64,000 nucleotides of DNA, taken from NCBI RefSeq assembly GCF_029643425.1, contig NZ_CP119106.1:248001-312000 (forward strand), in the 5' to 3' direction. The number at the start of each line of letters is the position of its first letter. Within the stretch, counting starts at the first letter, position 1. Under the pieces are notes generated by a model. The model was not told the origin of the DNA. It saw only the letters and a program-made list of their open reading frames with translations, and ran no database searches. Made by a program: the position numbers and the translations under genes. Shown here in pieces: positions 9,206-19,300 of this stretch. This stretch comes from Isoptericola sp. AK164 (GTDB lineage: Bacteria; Actinomycetota; Actinomycetes; Actinomycetales; Cellulomonadaceae).

Positions 9206-9213
9206 CGAACGGA

Positions 9214-10590
9214 TCAGGCGGCGAGCCGCAGCAGTCCGCGCACACCGGGCTCGGTCGCCGCGCGCAGCCGGTCCTGGACCGCCCGCACCTCGGGGCGCTC
9301 GCGGTCCTCGGGCGAGATCCGGCTCGGGTTGAGGGTCGTCCCGTGCGACCAGCGGGCGAGGTCGTGGTCGGCCATGAACGCCGCGGTCGACAGCGCCCCG
9401 GCGGCCTGTCCGGCGACCCACTCGCGCGGTGTGGAGAAGTATCCCGTCGACGGGCACAGCGCGTTGAGCCCGGCGTCCGACCGGTCGCCCCGGGTGGCCT
9501 CCACGTGGCCGATCAGCGCGGCGCCGAAGCAGGGGAACCCGGCGCGCACCGGCTGCACGACGATCCGCCCGGGCGACCAGATCGGCACGACGGGCCGGAC
9601 CCGGAGCCCCTCGGCGGCGCAGTGCACGACGACGGCGTCCCGCGGCACCGCCGCGTCCCCCGCGTCCAGGTGGAGCACGCCCGGCGACACCCGGCGCAGG
9701 TGACCACGGCGCACGACCTGTTCCACCGAGCGCAGCAGCTCCAGCTCCCAGCGGGCGAGCGTGGGGACCCGGGCCATGGTCGGCCGGACCCCGGGGTCCA
9801 GGCGCAGCATCACGCCGACGTCCTCGAGGCGCGTGAAGAACGCGTCCACGGTCGGTGCCTCGGCCGCCGCCTCCAGGAGCTCGGCGACCATGGTCCGGAA
9901 CACGGCGGCGTCGGGCTGGACGACGGCACGGTCCAGCATCCACGGGTCGCGCGGCCGTACCCAGGTGATCTGGTCCGGGTGGGTGCCGCGCTCGAGCAGC
10001 CACACGACGGCGTCCGTGGCCGTCTTGCCGGACCCGACGACGACGAACGACCCGGCGTCGTCGGCCACCGTCGGGAGCTCGCCCACGGGCACGCACCGCA
10101 CCTGCTCGTCCACGACGAACGGCGGCGGCGTCAGCGCGGGGATCGTCGGTGCGAGGTAGCGCGCGTCGACGACCCGGCGACGGACCCGCACCGGCCGCAC
10201 GGCGCCCGTGGCGCGCTCGACGAGGGTGCCGTCGTCGGCCGCGTCGTGCCCGCCGAGGAACGTCACCCGTCCGCTCGCCACGAACCGCTCGGTCAGCACC
10301 CGGTCGTAGTAGGCGCACACCTCGGCGCCCGTGGCGCGGACGTGCAGCCCGGCCTCGGGGCCGGAGGTCTGCACGCCGCCGTCGAGCGACGTGGACGCCA
10401 CCCCGTAGAAGGAGGAGGCCTGGTGCAGCCGCACGAACGGGTAGGCGTCTCGCCAGTGGCCGCCCGGTGCGTCCCGGCGGTCGACGAGCGTGACGTGCAC
10501 GTCCTCGTGGTCCAGCAGCGCGTCCGCGAACGCCATCCCCGTGGCGCCCGCGCCGACGACGAGATAGTCCGTCTCGAGGGGCTGGCCCAT
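9214..10590 (-). CDS. FAD/NAD(P)-binding oxidoreductase, monooxygenase-like
   Basis: 458 residues. An N-terminal dinucleotide-binding motif GAGATGMAFADAL and a second Rossmann motif VVVGSGKTATDAV (about 190) show FAD and NAD(P)H binding, as in flavin monooxygenases and lysine/ornithine hydroxylase relatives. GGHWRDAYPFVRLHQASSFYG resembles the FAD/substrate region of the FMO-like clan. The stop nearly abuts the converging ribokinase gene. CATGAT ends six bases before ATG 10590, so the message may be leaderless; the GAGGAG directly abutting the ATG is too close to act as a normal ribosome binding site. Substrate unknown. Confidence 0.8.
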   Translation of the reverse strand: MGQPLETDYLVVGAGATGMAFADALLDHEDVHVTLVDRRDAPGGHWRDAYPFVRLHQASSFYGVASTSLDGGVQTSGPEAGLHVRATGAEVCAYYDRVLTERFVASGRVTFLGGHDAADDGTLVERATGAVRPVRVRRRVVDARYLAPTIPALTPPPFVVDEQVRCVPVGELPTVADDAGSFVVVGSGKTATDAVVWLLERGTHPDQITWVRPRDPWMLDRAVVQPDAAVFRTMVAELLEAAAEAPTVDAFFTRLEDVGVMLRLDPGVRPTMARVPTLARWELELLRSVEQVVRRGHLRRVSPGVLHLDAGDAAVPRDAVVVHCAAEGLRVRPVVPIWSPGRIVVQPVRAGFPCFGAALIGHVEATRGDRSDAGLNALCPSTGYFSTPREWVAGQAAGALSTAAFMADHDLARWSHGTTLNPSRISPEDRERPEVRAVQDRLRAATEPGVRGLLRLAA

Positions 10591-10694
10591 CTCCTCATCA
10601 TGGCACGGTCGAGCACCTGGTCACGTGCCGGGCGTGGCCCCCGGCACGGCGCTAGCGTGAAGAGAACGGGCTCGCACGAAGGAGTGAGTGGCAC

Positions 10695-11450
10695 ATGACG
10701 TTCGACGGCAAGGTCGCCCTGGTGACCGGGGGCGGCTCGGGACTCGGGGCGGCGATCAGCAAGCAGCTCGCCGCCCGCGGTGCGCGGATCGTGAACACCG
10801 ACATCAACCTCGAGGCGGCGCAGCGTGTCGTCGACGAGATCACGGCCGACGGGGGCGAGGCGACGGCCGTCCAGCAGGACACGGCGAACGCCGACGACGC
10901 GGCCAAGGTCGTCCAGGCCGCCCAGGAGGCCTACGGCGGGCTGCACTACGCCGTGAACAACGCGGGGATCGGCGGCAACCAGGCGCCCGCGGGCGAGCTC
11001 GACGTCGAGGACTGGAACCGGGTCATCGACATCAACCTCAACGGCGTGCTCTACGGCATGCGCGCGCAGATCCCGGCGATGCTCGAGCAGGACCCGACCG
11101 CCTGCGCCATCGTCAACATGGCGTCCATCCACGGCACGGTGGCGGCGATCGGCAACGGGGCGTACACGGCGGCCAAGCACGGCGTGGTCGGCATCACGAA
11201 GAACGCCGCCGCCGAGTACGGGCCCGCGGGGCTCCGCATCAACTGCGTCGGGCCGGGCTACATCCGCACGCCCCTGCTGGAGGGCCTGCTGACCCCGGAG
11301 ATCGAGGAGGTGCTCGTCTCCAAGCACGTGCTCGGCCGGCTGGGCCGTCCCGACGAGGTCGCCTCCGTGGTCCGCTTCCTGCTGTCCGACGAGGCGTCGT
11401 TCGTCACCGGTGCCTACTGGCTCATCGACGGCGGGTACACGACCGTCTGA
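10695..11450 (+). CDS. Short-chain dehydrogenase/reductase (classical SDR)
   Basis: 251 residues. NAD(P)-binding TGGGSGLGAAISK sits near the N-terminus, the NNAG motif near residue 91, and the catalytic Ser plus YTAAKHG (YxxxK) near 155-160. Asp after the second strand (NTDINLE) favours NAD over NADP. The FabG-like C-terminus with FLLSDEASFVTGAYWLIDGGYT is complete. TAGCGT at 10653-10658 and AAGGAG about ten bases before the ATG indicate a leadered transcript. Substrate is not inferable; an IR terminator follows. Confidence 0.88.
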   Translation: MTFDGKVALVTGGGSGLGAAISKQLAARGARIVNTDINLEAAQRVVDEITADGGEATAVQQDTANADDAAKVVQAAQEAYGGLHYAVNNAGIGGNQAPAGELDVEDWNRVIDINLNGVLYGMRAQIPAMLEQDPTACAIVNMASIHGTVAAIGNGAYTAAKHGVVGITKNAAAEYGPAGLRINCVGPGYIRTPLLEGLLTPEIEEVLVSKHVLGRLGRPDEVASVVRFLLSDEASFVTGAYWLIDGGYTTV

Positions 11451-11495
11451 GCGGTGCCCGGCCACCTGGAGTTCACCTGATCGATCGGTGCTGGT

Positions 11496-11524
11496 CACCG
11501 TGGCGCCGCACGCCTGCCACGGTG
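11496..11524 (+). terminator. Stem-loop downstream of the SDR gene
   Basis: A perfect 9-base inverted repeat, CACCGTGGC (11496-11504) and GCCACGGTG (11516-11524), with an 11-base loop lies 45 bases after the SDR stop. No T tract follows, which is common in high-GC genomes, so this is a probable rather than certain terminator. Confidence 0.5.
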
Positions 11525-11610
11525 CGGGGCCACCATGAGGCGCACCCGGAGCCCCTCGGGTCGCACGATCCCGGGCCCGGGCGACGGAAGACCGCCTCGG
11601 GGGAGGGCAC

Positions 11611-12075
11611 ATGGCCGCGATCCGGATCGAGAAGCGCAAGCCCTGCGGGACGGTGCGCCGCGTCTGGCGCGCCGAGGTCCTGGGCTTCGACGAGTGGGGC
11701 GACTGGTTCTCCGTGCCCGACGGCGCCGGTGTGCTCCTGCTGCCCGTGGCGGACCCGTGGGCCGCGTGGTTCCGCCACGACGGCTCGGTGCGGGTCGACA
11801 TCGCCACCGAGGTGATCGCCGCCGCGCCGGTCAGCTCGTTCGTCGACCTCGACCTCGACGTCGTGCGGGACGCCGACGGCGCCGTGCGTGCCCTGGACCG
11901 CGACGACTTCGTCCACCGCTCGCCGTCGTACCCCTCGGCCTGGGTCGACCTGGCCTGGGAGGCCTGGGAGGACGTCCAGCACGACATCGCCCGCTTCACC
12001 GAGCCGTTCGGCACCGCGGCGGACCGCTGGCTCGAGCGTGCGCCGCGCGCCGCGGTCCGCCGCCTGTCCGCCTGA
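11611..12075 (+). CDS. DUF402-like small protein
   Basis: 154 residues. The central VDLDLDVVRDADGAVRALDRDDF block, followed by an Ala/Trp-rich helix, matches the acidic core of the DUF402 (FomD-like) family, whose few studied members hydrolyse nucleoside or antibiotic phosphate esters. The acidic metal-binding positions are visible. The assignment is from pattern memory; activity is unknown. The sequence ahead of the ATG is purine-rich (GGGGGAGG). The next gene starts nine bases after the stop. Confidence 0.6.
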   Translation: MAAIRIEKRKPCGTVRRVWRAEVLGFDEWGDWFSVPDGAGVLLLPVADPWAAWFRHDGSVRVDIATEVIAAAPVSSFVDLDLDVVRDADGAVRALDRDDFVHRSPSYPSAWVDLAWEAWEDVQHDIARFTEPFGTAADRWLERAPRAAVRRLSA

Positions 12076-12083
12076 GCCGAACC

Positions 12084-12683
12084 GTGGACACCCCGGACGC
12101 CCTCGATATCGTGCTGCGGCTCGCCGTCCTCGTCCTGATGCTCGGCGGACTGGTGGCTCACGCCCTGCGGCCGCGCCGACGGCGCCTGCGTGCCGGCGCC
12201 CGGTACGCCACGACGCTCGCGCGGCCGCTCGCCCCGGCCCCGACCGTGGTCCGTGCGCTGCTGGCCTTCGTGGCGCTGGGACTGCTCGGGTACGGGCTGC
12301 AGTCCTTCACCGGGTCGGGGGACGGGCTGTGGACCCCGGTGCTGGTGGGAGTCCTCGCGCTCGGGCTGCTGTGGGTCACGGTCGTGCCGCTGCTGCGGGA
12401 CGTCGCCGACGCCGTCCGGCCCGCCGTCGTGGTCGGGACCGTGACCGACCGGCGCCGGCACGTGTACCGCGCGTTCGGGCACGACGGTCCGTACGAGCTG
12501 GCGTCGTTCTTCGTCACGGTCGTGGACGACGTCGGGACGATCCGCGAGTTCCAGCTCCACCAGCACGCCTACCGGCGGTTCGCGCCGGGCGACCAGGTGC
12601 GCCTCGCCGTGGCGGCGGCCAGCGGCTACGTGCACTCGATCGGGCCCGCGCCGGTGGGGACGGTCACGACCGGCGGCGGATGA
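12084..12683 (+). CDS. Small membrane protein of unknown function
   Basis: 199 residues from GTG 12084, chosen because it directly follows the DUF402-like gene and because the first membrane helix begins at once (VLRLAVLVLMLGGLVAHAL). Further hydrophobic stretches (LLAFVALGLLGYGL and PVLVGVLALGLLWVTVVPLL) give about three membrane helices. A cytosolic-looking beta-rich domain follows, resembling DUF3592-type domains (VVVGTVTDRRR, FFVTVVDDVG, FAPGDQVRL). Its last 20 bases overlap the converging cellulase-like gene. Confidence 0.6.
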   Translation: MDTPDALDIVLRLAVLVLMLGGLVAHALRPRRRRLRAGARYATTLARPLAPAPTVVRALLAFVALGLLGYGLQSFTGSGDGLWTPVLVGVLALGLLWVTVVPLLRDVADAVRPAVVVGTVTDRRRHVYRAFGHDGPYELASFFVTVVDDVGTIREFQLHQHAYRRFAPGDQVRLAVAAASGYVHSIGPAPVGTVTTGGG

Positions 12684-13992
12684 CGTCCGTGCACTCGCGC
12701 TGCAGCGCGACGTCCTGCCACATCGCGTGGTGCGGCGCGGCGTTGGAGCACACGACCGATCCCCAGGCATCGACGGCGTCGGCCAGCCGGACCGCGTCGC
12801 GGCAGATCTGGGCACCGACCGGGCCCTCCTCGAACCGACCGTCGCGCGGGGTGTAGCCGACCCATCCCTCGCCGAGGACGAGCGGGACACCCATCCGCGC
12901 CGCGGTGTCCGCCGCGACGCCGATCCACTCGCGCAGCCGGTTCGCCATCGCGATGCGGTGCGCGCCGTAGCGGTCGTACAGCCAGCGGTCCACCGCCTCG
13001 GGGTCGCACCAGTCGTGCACATAGATCTCGGCGTGCCCGACGATCGAGGCCCGCCGCTTCCACTCCTCGTCCGCGGGCGGGGCCCACGAGGCCAGCCGAG
13101 GCGCGTCGGGGCGCAGCAGCTCGGCGTCGGCCCGCTCCTGGGGGAAGTCGGCGGGGTCGCCGCGCAGGGCGAACTCGTCGACGAGCTGGTCGAGGACGCC
13201 GTAGACGTACGGGTGGACGCCCAGTACCTGGGCGTTGCGGGGCACGCCGCGCATGGCGGTGACCGGCACCGCGGCGTAGTTCGGCCCGCACAGCACCGCC
13301 GGGTGCCGCGCGGCGAACGCGTCGATCGCGGCCTCGAGGCGGTCGCGCAGCTCGACCACCGGGTCCTCCACGCCGGGCAGGCCGGCGGTGAGGTGACCGG
13401 CCTGGACCTCGTTGTGCGGCTCGACCAGCGCCACGGTGTGGTCCAGCCCCTCGGCCACCAGCAGGTCGACCAGGTCGGCGAGCGCCTCGGCGAGCACCAC
13501 CGCCCGGTCGGCGGGGGGCACAGCGGTCAGCGCGTCGTACCAGTCCCGCTCGGCGGCGAACGCCGGGCTCTGCTGGTACTCCCAGGAGGAGACGACGACG
13601 GCGAACCCGTGCCGGTCGGCGGCACGGAAGAACGCGAGCAGGTGGGCGCGGGCGTCGATCGTCGTCGGCCGGGCGACGTCGTACCACCGCACCCGGGAGG
13701 CGTACCCGCCGCCGATCGGACCGAGCCGCAGCGCCGAGGTGTCCAGCCCGCTGCGGAACAGCAGGAACGGCATGGCGCAGATCCGTACGGCGTTGTAGCC
13801 GCGCTCGGCCGCGGCGGTGAAGGCGGCGTCGAGGTCCTCGAACGGCTCGCCGGGGCCGGTGCGCACGTACCAGGAGAAGTCCCACAGGGTGATCGCCAGC
13901 CGGTCGGGCAGGTGGTCGGGCACCCGGCCCGCGGACCGGGTGCGGGGGACGTCGTTGCCGGTGACCATCGTGGTCCTCGTCGTGGATGTCAT
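12664..13992 (-). CDS. Cellulase-like glycoside hydrolase-fold protein
   Basis: 442 residues with a GH5/clan-A-like TIM barrel of the sugar-binding cellulase-like family. Seen: an N-terminal ITLWDFSWYVRTGPGEPFEDLDAAFTAAAERGYNAVRICAMPF segment (split strand-helix), VALVEPHNEV (the position of the acid/base Glu in clan A) and VPLVLGEGW near the C-terminus (candidate nucleophile Glu). No signal peptide, so it acts in the cytosol or on imported oligosaccharides. It is the last gene of the operon and overlaps the GH35-like gene by four bases. Substrate is unknown. Confidence 0.75.
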   Translation of the reverse strand: MTSTTRTTMVTGNDVPRTRSAGRVPDHLPDRLAITLWDFSWYVRTGPGEPFEDLDAAFTAAAERGYNAVRICAMPFLLFRSGLDTSALRLGPIGGGYASRVRWYDVARPTTIDARAHLLAFFRAADRHGFAVVVSSWEYQQSPAFAAERDWYDALTAVPPADRAVVLAEALADLVDLLVAEGLDHTVALVEPHNEVQAGHLTAGLPGVEDPVVELRDRLEAAIDAFAARHPAVLCGPNYAAVPVTAMRGVPRNAQVLGVHPYVYGVLDQLVDEFALRGDPADFPQERADAELLRPDAPRLASWAPPADEEWKRRASIVGHAEIYVHDWCDPEAVDRWLYDRYGAHRIAMANRLREWIGVAADTAARMGVPLVLGEGWVGYTPRDGRFEEGPVGAQICRDAVRLADAVDAWGSVVCSNAAPHHAMWQDVALQRECTDVIRRRS

Positions 13993-16310
13993 CGGGTCTC
14001 CTGCTCGTCGTCGGAGGGTGGGGGCACGGCGAGCCCGACCCGGGCCACGTGCACCACGTCGACCGAGCGGATCCGCGCGCCGTCGGGGACGTCGCGCACC
14101 GCGGGGTCGACCCGCACGCCGGTCGCGCGGCGCCAGGGCAGCAGCTCGAGGGTGAGCCCGTCGCGGGCGACCTCGTCGCGCCAGGGGGTCAGGTCGACGT
14201 CCCAGTCGCGTCCGTGCCAGAAGTGGTCGCCGATCACGGTGCCGTCGGCGAGCGGGTCGCCGACCACGGCCCGGCCCACGTCGCCGGACCAGGCGACCCG
14301 CAGCAGGACCCGGTCACCCGGCGGGGCGTCGAGGAGGTCGGCGGGGACGTCCAGGCGGACCCGGGCCGCCCCGGAGAAGTCGGTCGGTGCCGCGAGCCGG
14401 TGCGCGGGGCCTCCGCGCCGCGGGGCCGGCGGTGCCGGGGCGTGCGGCGCCGGGTCGACGGCCAGGCGGTGCCGACCGGCGCGCGGGGCGGCCCCGGTGC
14501 GCGACACCCACCCCTGCGCGGGGCGCCAGCACGCGATCCGGACGTCGGGACGTTCGGTCTGCGCCACCAGGTGCCGGGCGTCGGGGGACACCGACAGCGG
14601 GACGTCCGACAGCAGCAGCCGCGGGCGGCCGCCGAGCTCGAACCGGTAGAGCTGGTCGGCGCTCGCCTCGTCGAGCACGAGCAGGCGGACGCCCGGCAGG
14701 TCGACCGTGGTGCCGGGACCGGGCGCCGTGGTGAGCGTGACGACGGTGCCGCCGTCGAGCGTCCCGGCCGCGACCGGTCCGGCGACCGGCACCTCGCCCT
14801 CGAGCACGAGCTCGACCGGCACGCCGTCGGTCGCGGTCAGGACGACCAGCGGCGTCCCGTCAGGGCCGCCCTCCTCGAGACGGGTCAGCAGCGCGGCCGT
14901 CGCGCTGCGCAGCACGAGGGCCTCCGTCAGGGGGTAGCGCACGGGCCAGACGACGGACACCCCGGCGGGCAGGTCGACCGGCCGCGAGGGCACCGTGACG
15001 GGGCCGTCGTCGAGCTCCACCGTGAGCTGCACGTCGCGCTGCGCGGGCAGCGGGGAGTGCGCGGGCTGGTAGGTCGTGGCGAACACGTACCCGCGCCGCC
15101 CGTCGGAGCGCACCGCCCAGCGCAGCTCGTCCGGGTCCGCCGAGCCGCCGCCCACGGTGGCCGGCATCGTCGCGAGCGCCGCGCCGTCGGCGGCCAGCCA
15201 CAGGTGCTGGCGGCGCAGCAGGTGGTGGTGCGCGCGGACCTGGCCGTGCTCGCCGACCGGGGCGCCGAAGTCGTAGCTGAGCGTCGGGACGTCGTTCGGG
15301 TAGCCGGTGGCCTGGGACTCCTGCTCGGACCCGGTCGGCCCGACGCGCTGCGTGCCGCCCGCATAGACGTAGTAGCCCTGCCAGACCGACCCGCTGCCGA
15401 TCGTGGCCAGCGCCAGGGCGGCCACGTCCCGCGGGGTCACCAGCGGACGGCGGTGGTAGGCGACGTGCATGCCGCCGCCGAGCTCGCAGGTCGCGAACGG
15501 GGTGGCGGGCCGGGTCGGCACGGTCCCCCCGTCCCCGTCCCCGGCACCGTCCCCGGCGCCGTCCACGGTGCCGCCGTCGGCCAGCGCCGCCCGCACGTCC
15601 GCCCCGACCCCGAGGTCGTCGCGCACGGTCGAGTACCGGAAGTGCGACGCGGCCCAGTCGGGCCAGTCGTCCTCCGCCTCGGCCCAGAAGCCGTCCGCGT
15701 ACCCGCTGTAGACGTCCAGCAGGGAGTCGGGGACCTGTGCGCCGCCCCAGCCGGTCGCCGTCCACAGCGGGACGTGCAGACCCTCCTCCTCGGCGATCCG
15801 GCGCAGCGTGGCCAGGTGCTCGGGGCGGTCGGCGAGCTCGTTCTCGACCTGCAGGCCGACCACCGGTCCGCCGTCGGCGTGCAGCAGCCCGTCGAGCCGG
15901 GCGGCGATCTCGCCGTACAGCCGCCGCACCAGCGCCAGGTAGCCGGGGTCGTCGGTGCGCAGGGCGAGGTCGGTGGCGACCAGCCAGTCCGGGAAGCCGC
16001 CGTGCCGCGCCTCGCCGTGCGACCACGGGCCGAGGCGCACCACGACCTCCAGCCCGTGCGCGCCGGCCAGCTCGACGAAGGCCCGCAGGTCGAGGTTCCC
16101 GTCCCAGCGGAAGTGACCGGGGGCCGGTTCGTGGGCCTGCCAGAACACGTAGCTCGCCACGGAGTCCAGGCCGCCGGCGCGGGCGTGCCCCAGCACCTCG
16201 GACCACCGCTCGCGCGGGACCCGCCCGTAGTGGATCTCCCCGGTGACCGGGAACCAGGGCCGGCCGTCCCGCTCGATCCAGCGGTCGGTGACGCGGATCG
16301 TCGCGCTCAT
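13989..16310 (-). CDS. Glycoside hydrolase family 35-like beta-galactosidase
   Basis: 773 residues. The N-terminal TIM barrel has the GH35 hallmarks FPVTGEIHYGRVPRERW, SYVFWQAHEP and VVGLQVENEL (Glu156 and Glu158, acid/base region). CELGGG carries Glu276 at the position expected for the nucleophile. C-terminal beta-rich domains resemble the jelly-roll modules of GH35 enzymes. No signal peptide. Family members remove terminal beta-galactose, but related enzymes have other specificities. Start ATG 16310 overlaps the DUF5107 stop by four bases, giving tight coupling in a three-gene operon. A Gly/Asp repeat (DGAGDGAGDGDG) near 248-258 is an insertion typical of GC-rich slippage. Confidence 0.82.
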   Translation of the reverse strand: MSATIRVTDRWIERDGRPWFPVTGEIHYGRVPRERWSEVLGHARAGGLDSVASYVFWQAHEPAPGHFRWDGNLDLRAFVELAGAHGLEVVVRLGPWSHGEARHGGFPDWLVATDLALRTDDPGYLALVRRLYGEIAARLDGLLHADGGPVVGLQVENELADRPEHLATLRRIAEEEGLHVPLWTATGWGGAQVPDSLLDVYSGYADGFWAEAEDDWPDWAASHFRYSTVRDDLGVGADVRAALADGGTVDGAGDGAGDGDGGTVPTRPATPFATCELGGGMHVAYHRRPLVTPRDVAALALATIGSGSVWQGYYVYAGGTQRVGPTGSEQESQATGYPNDVPTLSYDFGAPVGEHGQVRAHHHLLRRQHLWLAADGAALATMPATVGGGSADPDELRWAVRSDGRRGYVFATTYQPAHSPLPAQRDVQLTVELDDGPVTVPSRPVDLPAGVSVVWPVRYPLTEALVLRSATAALLTRLEEGGPDGTPLVVLTATDGVPVELVLEGEVPVAGPVAAGTLDGGTVVTLTTAPGPGTTVDLPGVRLLVLDEASADQLYRFELGGRPRLLLSDVPLSVSPDARHLVAQTERPDVRIACWRPAQGWVSRTGAAPRAGRHRLAVDPAPHAPAPPAPRRGGPAHRLAAPTDFSGAARVRLDVPADLLDAPPGDRVLLRVAWSGDVGRAVVGDPLADGTVIGDHFWHGRDWDVDLTPWRDEVARDGLTLELLPWRRATGVRVDPAVRDVPDGARIRSVDVVHVARVGLAVPPPSDDEQETR

Positions 16311-19300
16311 CGCACGGCCTCGGCGTCGTGCTCCGCGTCGTGCTCCGCGTCGAGGGCCGCGAGCCGGTCGCGCAGCACCGTCACGCGGGCGTCGTGGTCG
16401 GCCTGGACGTCCTGGGTGAACAGCAGCATCGTCGGCAGCGACGTGGCGAAGTAGTCGACGGTCGCGGTGCGTCCGGCCTCGGCCTCGACGTACCGGGCCA
16501 GCCCGTCGCGCAGCGCGGCGGCCTGCGCGTGCCGCCCGAGCCGGCGCAGCGCCCGCACCGACGCGGCCGTGGCCTCGGAGTGCTCCTGGACCTGCATCAC
16601 CTGGAAGTCTCCCTGCTGGTCGGCCGCCGTGGTCCACGCCGCGCGGGCGTCCGCGTCCCGGCCGGCCGCCGCGCGGGCGTCCCCGAGCAGCAGGTGCAGG
16701 TCGGCGGTGTTGGCCAGCGGGTGGCGCGCCTCGCCGAGGGACTCCGGCGGGTCCAGCGCGGCCTCGGCGTGACCGACGGCGGCGGTCGCGTCGCCGTCGG
16801 CCAGCGCCGCGCGGCCCAGGGTCCGGTGGGCCTCCTCCCAGGCGGCGAGCACGCGGCCCTCGCCGCCTTCCCACGGCTGGAAGGACCGGCCGGCCAGCAC
16901 CGCGACGGCCTCGGCGGGGCGCCCGACGGCGGTGAGCAGCTCGGCGAGCTGGACCGACAGGTCGTCCCGCGCGTCGACCAGGTCGCGCCGGGCGAGGAGC
17001 GTCGCGAGCCGCTCGTCGGCACCGCGGCCGCGACGGCCGGCGAGCTGGTCCGCCTCGTACAGCAGCCGGGCGTCGTCCGGGGCGAGCGTCCGGGCCGCCG
17101 CGTAGTGCTCGGCCGCGCGGTCGAGGTCGCCGAGCACGTTGACCGCCGCGACGCCGAGGTTGCGCAGCACGACGGGGTCGGTGCCGTCCTGGCTCGCCGC
17201 CACCTCCCACGCCGCGACCGCCTCGTGCCGGCGTCCGACGGCGTACAGGGCGTGCCCGGCCAGCGCGGCCAGGAAGGGGTCGCGCGGCCACGCCGACCGC
17301 AGCCGGGCGAGCACGTCCAGGTCCCCGGCGTCGGGGAAGCACCACCGCCTCTCGCGGTGCGCGGCCGCGTCGAGGCTCGCGCGGGCCGACGCCGCGGCAC
17401 CGGCGGCGAGGTCGAGGTCCGCCCGGTGCAGCAGGGCCAGCGGGGCGACGTTGCGCCGGCCGGGCAGCGTCCCGGCGGCCGCGACCTCGTCGAGCAGGTC
17501 GCGGGCGGCGTCGGTCTCGCCCGCCGAGGCGTGCTCCCGGGCGACATCGAGGGCGATCGTCGGGTCGTCGGTGCGCACGACGTCCTGGCCCAGACGCGCC
17601 GCGAGGTCCCGTGCCCAGGCGTCCAGCGGGTTCGTCGCCAGGCTGCCTCGGACCAGGTCGTGGGCCCGGGCGTCGTCGCCGAGCCGCCGCGCGGCGATCG
17701 TGGCCAGGTTGCGCGCCGCGGTGTCCTGCGGGCTGCGGGCCAGCAGCTCGCCGAGCGCGGCGTCGGCCTCGGTGTCCCGCCCCGCGGCCAGGTCGATCCG
17801 GGCCGTGGCCACGGTCGCGGCGTCGCGCCAGGCCTGGTCCCACAGGGCGGTGCCGAACGCCTCGCGGGCCTCGGCGGGGCGTCCCTGCCGCCTCAGCACG
17901 ACGCCGAGCCGGTAGTGGGTCTCGCCGTCGCGCGGATTGGGGTTGCGGCTTGTCAGCCGGGCCACGGCACGGCGCAGCAGGTCCTCGGCGTCGTCGAGGC
18001 GACCGGCGTGCAGCCGGCGGGCCGCCAGCGCCGTGGCGCAGCGGGCGTCACCCGGGTCGCGCTGCAGCGCCTCGAGCCAGTACGGCTCCGGGGAACGGGT
18101 GGCGTGCCGGTACTGCTCCAGGTGCAGGCCTGTCAGGTACAGCTCGTCGGTCGAGCCGATCTCCTCGGGCGGCGGGGGCTCCGTCGCCACGAGCCCGTCG
18201 ACGGCGGCCTCGACGTCCGCCGGGGGCTCGACGGCCCGCGGCCGCCAGCGCACCATGACCTCCTCGCCGTGCGTGACGGTGAGCTCGTGGGCGGTCGCCG
18301 GCACCCCGGGCACGGCCGGCAGCTCGCGCACCAGCGGCGCGCCCGGCGCGACGTCGGCCGTCTCGTCCAGGAGCACCCGGTCCTCGGCGCGCAGCACGAT
18401 CCGGGCGCCGGGTCGCGGCGCGGTCACCGCGACCCCGAGCCGCACCCGGTCCGGACCGTCCGGACCGTCCGCGGGCACGGTCAGGCTGACGGCGAGCTCC
18501 CGGGTGGCCTGGTGGGCCGGGCCGATGTCCTGGATCGGGTACCAGTACTGGGAGAAGGTCTTGGTCTCCCCGGGCGACAGGAAGGCGAAGTCCGGCTGGT
18601 TGTCGGTGAACACGCCGGCCATGAGCTCGACGTACGGACCGTTGGTGTCCGTCAGGTGACGGTCCCACGCCCACCCGAACGGGGCGTCGCCCCACGTCCA
18701 CATCTTCTTGCCCGGTGCCACGCGGTGGTCGGCCCAGTGCACGAACCCGGCGCGCGCACCGTGGTCGTAGCCGCCGAAGAAGTCGTCCTGCGTCCCCAGG
18801 CACATGTACGACGTCGGCACCGGGATGTTGCGGTACCGGTCCAGCCGGTCGCCGTCCGGACGCTCCGGCGTGCGCCGTGCCGGGTAGTCGACCCCGTAGT
18901 AGCGGCCGGAGGCGGCGGGGAACGTGGTGACCGCGCGCTTGGCGTGGTCGGCCACCACGGTGACGTCGGTGGGGAAGAACGCCTGGTAGTCGTCGCCCGC
19001 CGCGGCGGCGACGTTCGCCCACCACAGGAACGTCTGCACGTCGTCGGTGCGGTTCACCAGCCGGCCGCGCAGCTCGATCAGCGCGCTGTCCGGGGCGAGC
19101 CGGATGCCGTGCATGCCCTGCATGCGGCGCAGCGGGTCGTGGTCGGAGCACCAGACCGTCACCGCGCCGTCGTCGTCGGTCTCGAGGTGCGTCTCCACCG
19201 GCAGGGCCGTGGCCGGACGATGGTGCTGCGGCCAGTTCAGCTCCACCCCGCCGGAGACCCACGGGCCGGTCAGCCCCACCAGGGCGGGCTTGATCACGTC